Of a stretch of 27,944 nt of DNA, positions 9,299 through 27,944 are shown piece by piece. The stretch is taken from the NCBI GenBank assembly GCA_028565635.1, contig JAOXYB010040395.1, forward strand, positions 1 through 27,944. Reading direction: 5' to 3'. A model generated the notes under the pieces. It ran no database searches. It had not been told where the DNA came from and worked only from the letters and a program-made list of their open reading frames with translations. Within the stretch, counting starts at the first letter, position 1; every line of letters starts with the position of its first letter. The translations under genes were made by a program, and so were the position numbers. The stretch is from Phoronis ovalis (taxonomy: Eukaryota > Phoronida > Phoronidae).

Positions 9299-10070
9299 AG
9301 CTGTAACTATACTTAGTCAATCTATTGAAGATCTTTCGAGGTATAGAAAAGCTCAAACAGCACGCCAAGTATAATCTATCCGGTTTTATATAGGTGTCGC
9401 TAGATCCCTGTTTTGTTGCATCCTGGGAGTTCTTTGTAATTATATGATACTTTTCTCAGAATATTGAAGATCTCAACAAAATATTAGTTATAACCTAGCT
9501 AATTATTATTTCAAAAAATCATTTGAAGATAAAAATTTCAAATATAGCTGGACCCTAGTAATTTACTCGCACCTGCTGTCACGTGATTTTTATGTTTTTA
9601 ATGCAGCAAGAAAGTGCGTGATGAAAGTCGGGAATGGCATGATCAGGAAAATTGGAGGTTTGTAATAATTTCTGCACATTCTATGCGTAAAGAATACGTC
9701 ATTTGATAAGTAAATGAGTCAGGATTAAAGTGCATTTGATAAACATTTACAACTCATGATAGACTGCGAGAAAATGACAGGTGCTGTGTTGGCAATTTAC
9801 GATCTACGCTTAGCTAATCAAAACCAAAGTTGACCTTTGTGACTCATGCAACAAAGAGGTTATTCTAGGGTTTTCCCGGGGTCGTATTCGTAGCATTGCA
9901 TCAGCATTTCATTGGCTCAGCAGATGTTTACGTGGAGGCTATAGCGTGTAAAGTGTTTTCATTCGATGTTGTTGAAAGCTGTCTGGTCGGTTGTGTTTTA
10001 AGATTCGGGAACGAATAAGTTTGGTTTGAAAGTGTGACATTTAGTGTGTTTTGATATAAACATATCAATT
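9299..10070. promoter_or_regulatory. Divergent intergenic region between CHERP and MKNK
   Basis: Only 772 bases separate the two start codons, which point away from each other, so both 5' UTRs and promoters must fit here unless noncoding first exons exist upstream. By eye it has TCACGTGA (9579-9586), TGAGTCA (9715-9721) and TGACTCA (9840-9846), and CATTGGCT near 9910 (inverted CCAAT). No clear TATA box was identified. Transcription start sites are unknown. Confidence 0.6.
9966..10001 (+). other. Possible 11-codon upstream ORF in the MKNK leader
   Basis: An ATG at 9966 opens 11 codons and closes with TAA ending at 10001, 69 bases before the MKNK start. It matters only if transcription begins upstream of 9966, which I cannot establish. 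Confidence 0.35.
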
Positions 10071-18561
<8,491 letters not shown>

Positions 18562-20329
18562 TTAACTATTTGAAGGTCCAGCATAAATGTCCTAATATTA
18601 TAAATTAAACTTCAGAACTTTCTATTGTTTAACTGACTGCCCCAGAATGCATTAATCAGCATATTTGGCAAGAGGAACTTGTTGGGAGAAATTGTGCAAT
18701 ATTAATCCGTTTATTTCTAGCATTTCTTCGTGCTTGAAACAAATGGTTTATAGAAGTCTTGTGAAAGTAATCCGAGAACAAGAACCGAATGTTTGAAATC
18801 TTACAAGCATTCAGATTCTGTTCTGAAGTCTTAAATTTATTTTATGAAACTAACAAAAGAGAATGAATATTAGTGTAGGCTTAAAAGTCCAAAATTATTC
18901 ATTCAGGTGTTAAATTGATATTTTTTTTATTAAGTTGGTTACTCTAATTTCCTAATAACTGGTTATCTAGGAACAATGATGTTTCCTGTCCATATGATTT
19001 TTAAAAGCGTTGTGATTTTAAGTTGTCATTTTATGCAGTTCTGAATTAGAATGATGCTACTTTTAAATTTACGTCATCCAGTTCTAAAAAATATGAACCA
19101 GTTGATTTGGTTTTGGAGATGTTTAAATATCATCGTTGCCATGTACAAGTATTACTGAGGTTGATCGCTGGAAAGTTTCGGGTGAATTACGTGATGGTCA
19201 TTTATTTTAAATCATAGAAACTTCAACAGTATATGATTTGCTAGAAGAAATTTTAGTCTGTTGTGATCGTCTCTCATTATTTTCAGCAATTCCTTGCAGT
19301 AATGTTGCTCATGGTAGCTCTGTTTTTTCATAAAAAGATATGTTTTACATTCCTTTTCACTTTTATAGGAATATTTTTACTTTCGTTACTACTTCACAGC
19401 TATAAAAAAGTGACTAGTATTGTTATTCATTCGTTAGGTGCTCGGTATGTAATACCCGGTATAATTTTTATTGCGAAAAACTACTTTGCGCAACATAAGC
19501 ATTTTATCATGAATTATGCAAATTATATAGCTGAAACAGTTCTAAATAATTTCATTAGATTCTCAGTGGAATCTTTAATCATGGATAAAAGTTGGAACAT
19601 TGTCATACATATAAATGATTAATATTAGGCAGCTGAAAATCGAATTTCGATTATGGTTACAAGCTTAAGGCTTCCACATCTTAATTTTCTAAATGTCTCA
19701 AGTTAATTGCCAGTAACAGTTGTGCATCTTCTCATTATTATTATGCAATGTTTTATTGTGCTTAATTTTATTCATTACACACTGTACATGACATTGGATA
19801 GAACATTGTGCAGCACTTAATGTCATATTACCCCTAGATGGAAACCCGCACATATATTTTGACATTTTCAAATTGAAATTGTGGACAATGGAAGCGCCTG
19901 GGTTAATGGTCTAAGCTAAATGGTACAAGTTTAATTTACACAGCTAAGTGTGCATCAATGTTATGAACAGTGTGCAGGGAACAAAATTGTGTGTGTGAGC
20001 ACTTGCTTATAACACTATATGCATTAACCATGTGTATTATACTTAACATATGATTGCCTACACTGCAAACTGAGAAAACCAAGAGTTGTTTTTAATGTTT
20101 CTGTATGTGTTAATAGTAGTGCAAGAGTATGTTTTATTAAATAGTTTTCACAATTGTGGTATGTGGTGGCTTCTGAGGCATTTTGTAATGTTAATGTAAC
20201 AGAACCATGTACTGGGTTGGGTGTTTTATACGATGTTGCACCAATTTAATGTGCTATGTTATTAAACTCGGTTTTGTTTCCTATGTGTCAAGTATGATTA
20301 TGTTCATGATATTTTATGGTGAAAATAAA
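18562..20329 (+). other. MKNK 3' UTR (inferred)
   Basis: AT-rich sequence between the stop codon and an AATAAA at 20324-20329, with scattered ATTTA pentamers. Length is about 1.8 kb if that signal is used. It contains a 119-codon plus-strand open frame (19263-19622), discussed in the findings. The extent is inferred, since no transcript data are available. Confidence 0.55.
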
Positions 20330-20341
20330 AATTGTTTTATT
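20324..20341. terminator. Back-to-back poly(A) signals of MKNK and PGM1
   Basis: AATAAA on the plus strand (20324-20329) and AATAAA on the minus strand (20341-20336) lie 6 bases apart. They serve plausibly as the ends of the convergent MKNK and PGM1 transcripts. No other minus-strand AATAAA was noticed between here and the PGM1 stop at 20648. Confidence 0.55.
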
Positions 20342-20647
20342 TTAAAATTAAAACGTTGCGAGCTTTAATTATTAGTTTCCAACAATCCCAGACAAATAAC
20401 CAAGTATCCTTAAATTACGTGGAATGACCACGTTTGAATCCGGTTAAAATACAAATAAATACGCGTAACGAAGAAAGCCAGTTCAAGAATAATAGGTGAC
20501 TAGATAACTCGGTTTTGTAAATTGTAAACTAATGTCAATAAAACTAACATTACAAATAATGTGGCTTGGCATGAGGCATTGCCACAAATTTAGTTTCTTG
20601 GCATGTTGAGCTGCAGCAAATAAGTAAAAACTGGTTCCTTTTCTAAT
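20342..20647 (-). other. PGM1 3' UTR (inferred)
   Basis: About 300 bases between the PGM1 stop codon and the minus-strand AATAAA at 20341-20336. Two plus-strand AATAAA sequences (about 20454 and 20535) could be alternative MKNK ends, which would make the two 3' UTRs overlap. I see no coding sequence. Confidence 0.5.
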
Positions 20648-24787
<4,140 letters not shown>

Positions 24788-25029
24788 CTACAAAAAAGAG
24801 AAATCGTACATTGGACAAACTGGACAAACACTCATAAAATAACTGACAGTATGGAAGTTGTATTCCCATTGCCTCCTGCGGATGAAGTTATGCAATAGCC
24901 ATAACACTGTAAATAATGAAATATTGTAAATTAGATGAATCAGTACTGCATCTATCATTTATATTATCACTGTAACAATCTAGTAGTCTCGTTGCAAAAA
25001 GGTATGGTAGATCAAGATCCTCTTTTAAT

Positions 25030-25051
25030 CATGGCAGGTGTAACTGAGAAA
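25030..25051 (+). repeat. 22-base direct repeat, copy 1
   Basis: CATGGCAGGTGTAACTGAGA plus AA, identical to 27402-27423. Both copies are preceded by a CCTCTTT-type stretch, extending the similarity to about 38 bases. Confidence 0.7.
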
Positions 25052-26663
25052 TGTAAGAAGTAGACACAATGTGTCAGAGTTGGTCCTTGGTTAGCAAATG
25101 TCATGGAATATGAAAACAGAAATTTATTGAAAGGCATCCAGCAAAAGAGTGTCCAAAATTAGTTTTCAATGAAACAGACTTTAGAAGTTGCTTATATTTC
25201 ACCTTAGGATAAAACTTACAATTCATCCTATTGTATCGTTAACCTACAATAGAAAACGTTAATACAAGTACTTGATTTTTCTTCAAAAGATGTATCAAGC
25301 ATATCTGTCTTTCTATGGGCAAGTATATAGCCTCCTCCTCCATGGAAGTGCACTATTTTTCTATTTCATCATCTAAAGTGTATTCCCCTACTAGGAGATG
25401 TGTCAGGTAAACATCAAATAATGAGTTTAACAGCAGCTGCTTTATTTTTTGCTCTGTTGTTCTTTCTAGTTGGAATTGGTCAGATTGCGCCAAAGATATT
25501 GTGCAAGGTGTTTGCTTTAATGATTCATTACTGCCACAGCTTCTTTTTTTTTTGGATGACTGTAATTAGCTTTGATGTCACTAAGTTTTTACCAGAAAAG
25601 AAATCTGCAAAAAATATTTCTCAAGTTCTTTATACCTAGATTTCTTCATTTACTGTTGTTCTTCAGTATTGCTTTCATAACAGATCATATTACCGTGAAA
25701 CATTAAAAGCACAAGTACAGTCCACAATATGCAAGAGGTGTCTGCTTTTTAACCAGTCAAAATGCATTACCGGTATTTTTTGGTGCACCTAGTGCCTTGC
25801 ATTTAGCTGTAAATCTGTTTTTTTTATATGAATTACAATTTTATCTATTTGTAAGAAAATGAAGCATAGCCCAGAAGAGAAGTTGCAGTAAGCAAGTTTT
25901 CAAATTATCATCTCCATCAAATTATTGATAGTCATGAGGTTAACATGAATGTTTGTGTTCAGTTCTGGCAGCCATATTTCATAAAGAAGGTGATAAAATG
26001 GACTACTTTAATTATAATTTTCAACAGTTTTCAAAGTACCTTCATTTCTATTTTGCTTTGAACCAGTAAAAGGATGTGCAAGCTGTTCCGTACACATAGT
26101 TTAAAACGTAACAGAGAAGCAGGCAGTAGTATAAGTGCATAAAAATTGTTTAAAACCATTATGCTTAATACATTCAATACTTAGTAAAAATTGATTAGCT
26201 AAAAATCCTGAATTTCTCTAGCAGTTTCCACATTAAAGTTAGAACCTTATCAATAGTTCACTAACTAGCTAAGGCATTACCTAAGAAAAGAAAAAAGGTC
26301 AGCATTCATTTTCATTTTTACCAGATCATCTAAATGTTTAAAACTCAGCCGGTGTTCATTTATTCTCAAACTTTATTTAATTTGTAACAGCATTGAGAAA
26401 ATTACTTCTTTATTATAGTTATAACTTAATAAAAATCGATGTATTCGTAATCTTATAAAGTTTTCAAACTGTCGATATTTTTTAATTAAATAAGACTTTT
26501 AACAAAATGACAACTATTCAACAATTGATTCACATGTTTGCATTGAAAGAAATGTTGCATTTGAAATTATTTAGATTTACTGTATAGAAGAAATGTGTCC
26601 TACCTTGAAAATAGTTGGTCTTAAAGGCCAACAGTTTGACTTATGCAATTCCTTTGGTATAGT

Positions 26664-26677
26664 TGACCTTGAGGTCA
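26664..26677. promoter_or_regulatory. Everted nuclear-receptor half-sites (TGACCT-TG-AGGTCA)
   Basis: TGACCTTGAGGTCA reads TCAAGGTCA on the minus strand, an extended half-site of the ERR/NR5A type. A further AGGTCA occurs at 26750-26755. It is a pattern match only. Confidence 0.3.
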
Positions 26678-27401
26678 TTTAGAGTCAAAATTTCAAAATT
26701 GTTTAATTTGTTCAAGAATGAGCTTCTCATTTCTTTTGAGGCCATTTTGAGGTCAACAGAATAAAAAAAAAATGAATTAATTTTGTTACAATTCTTTTGT
26801 AGTTATTCTTTTGGAGTTTACTTAGTTGTGTACTAGGCTTCTCATGTTTATCTTCTTTTAGACAGGTGAGTTGATTTTATTACTAATAAGGTAGTAGTTC
26901 TGCTGTAGGCAACAAACTTATTAATTTAGTTGTTCTTCCCTCCTTTTTCCAATTTTCAGAAAAGCTCAACAGCAGTTACCCTTGCCTTTGCTAAAAGGCT
27001 ATCTAGTTATATTAGCTAACTTGAATTTAGTTTAGCATAGCAAAAATTTGAGTCTTTATGAAATTTCAATTATTTATAAAACAAATGTAAAAAATTCAAT
27101 TCAAAATCAGTCAAATTGTTTTGTGTCAATCTATACAATTATATTTTTGGTGTCTCACACCAGGTTTTGTAACTATTATTAAGATATGACTAAAAATAGT
27201 ACTTGCTTCTATAATATATTTTATTTACATTTTGAAAACTATTTAATACGTACTCTCAGAAATCAATTCGTTACATTTTATTTGGTGAAATATAAGGGGA
27301 TATATTGGGTTCAATCAAAAAGAGTTTGTTTAGGGTAATGAGTGCTCTGAGCTTTTTCACATGCTTCGTGATTTGATGTGGCATAGAGAGCCTCTTTATA
27401 A

Positions 27402-27423
27402 CATGGCAGGTGTAACTGAGAAA
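27402..27423 (+). repeat. 22-base direct repeat, copy 2
   Basis: This is the second copy of the 22-mer at 25030-25051, in the same orientation, 2372 bases away. Beyond the ~38 shared bases the flanks do not align. Confidence 0.7.
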
Positions 27424-27944
27424 AGTTAATTGTAAATTGATACTACATTATCCATGGAGTTCAAATATTAAGCAATTAAGCACAAATAAGACATTTATGC
27501 ATGTTTAGCAACAGATTCTCAAACATTAGTCAGAAGTATTTATTAATTGAACATAAACAATTAAAAAAAATGATATTCATTGCTAATACACTATCTAACT
27601 GCTTATTAATTATAAACAAATGTACATGTTTCTAAGTGGCTTTTAAAAACAAATTATGAGATATTAAATGTAATTAATCCTACATTTTTATATTCAAACA
27701 TATGCTTCCTCCAGTTGTTTTTGATTCTTATTATTTTTAATACATCGCTCTAACTAAGTGTGCCTATCACAGTGGGCATCTCCTTGAAAGAACACGGTGA
27801 CAAATTCATAATATATAAAATGCACATCTGTACAACTTGTTTCGTTCATGGCTTTTTAATGTTATACAAAACTAGACATTCGGTGAGTTGTAAACAACTC
27901 CGAGAGTGTACCCCCAGCCAAGAATGCTGTCAGTTGGAGAGACT

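Larger units (their letters stand above)
24788..27944 (-). other. Large PGM1 upstream intron (3.1 kb or more)
   Basis: I searched this stretch by eye on the minus strand for the expected preceding exon (TASHNPGG, GIKFN blocks) and did not find it. No other gene was recognised. It holds a repeated 22-mer (25030-25051, 27402-27423), a nuclear-receptor-like palindrome (26664-26677) and AT-rich filler. Confidence 0.6.

Noticed and set aside
24788-24869. Extension of PGM1 exon a upstream to an in-frame ATG (MGIQLPY...)
   Set aside because: PGM1 similarity begins exactly after the tttgtag acceptor at 24788; the upstream residues resemble nothing in PGM1 and the required preceding Gly base comes from an earlier exon.
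25400-25639. 79-codon hydrophobic open frame in the PGM1 intron
   Set aside because: Low complexity, T-rich, no recognisable features; consistent with chance.
24788-27944. The PGM1 exon with the TASHNP phosphoserine loop
   Set aside because: Looked for on the minus strand; no matching sequence was seen, so it should lie beyond the right edge.

Overview
The window is intron-rich, AT-rich animal nuclear DNA. It holds no operons, bacterial signals or RNA genes that I can see. Three ordinary conserved genes are present, all recognised from their translated exons: CHERP (minus strand, 5' part), MKNK (plus strand, complete) and a PGM1-type phosphoglucomutase (minus strand, 3' part). Short exons, introns of up to about 4 kb and many small non-autonomous transposon relics suggest an invertebrate bilaterian. 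I cannot name the species from sequence alone.

Layout. Bases 1-240 lie in a CHERP intron and contain two palindromes. Fourteen CHERP coding exons run from 9298 down to 241 and encode residues 1-597: SURP module, Gln-rich linker, CID domain, Pro-rich region and the start of an RS-rich tail. The G-patch end lies off the left edge. Bases 9299-10070 are a head-to-head intergenic promoter region shared with MKNK. MKNK runs from 10071 to 18561 in nine coding exons (483 aa) and is followed by a 3' UTR of about 1.8 kb. At about 20324-20341 MKNK and PGM1 meet tail to tail, with poly(A) signals on both strands inside an 18-base stretch. Eight PGM1 exons run from 24787 down to 20648. The upstream exons, including the catalytic phosphoserine loop, are not in the window, and 24788-27944 reads as intron.

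The genes are functionally separate. CHERP is a nuclear, splicing-associated protein. MKNK is the MAPK-activated kinase that phosphorylates eIF4E. PGM1 interconverts glucose-1-phosphate and glucose-6-phosphate. No shared pathway is implied beyond the divergent CHERP/MKNK promoter.

The less expected content is in the introns: a 318-bp MITE with a 9-bp target duplication and internal ~31-bp repeats open on both strands; a 457-bp foldback element flanked by TA and by an unexplained 15-bp direct repeat; a 144-bp TA-flanked element; and a 270-bp inverted-repeat element with CRE-like palindromes. There is also a ~750-bp degenerate inverted repeat, a cluster of kappaB-like sites in MKNK intron 1, and a repeated 22-mer in the large PGM1 intron. 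I found no convincing new biological system; the leads are these elements and a few regulatory clusters. Exon boundaries were derived by hand from reading frame, GT/AG sites and family similarity.
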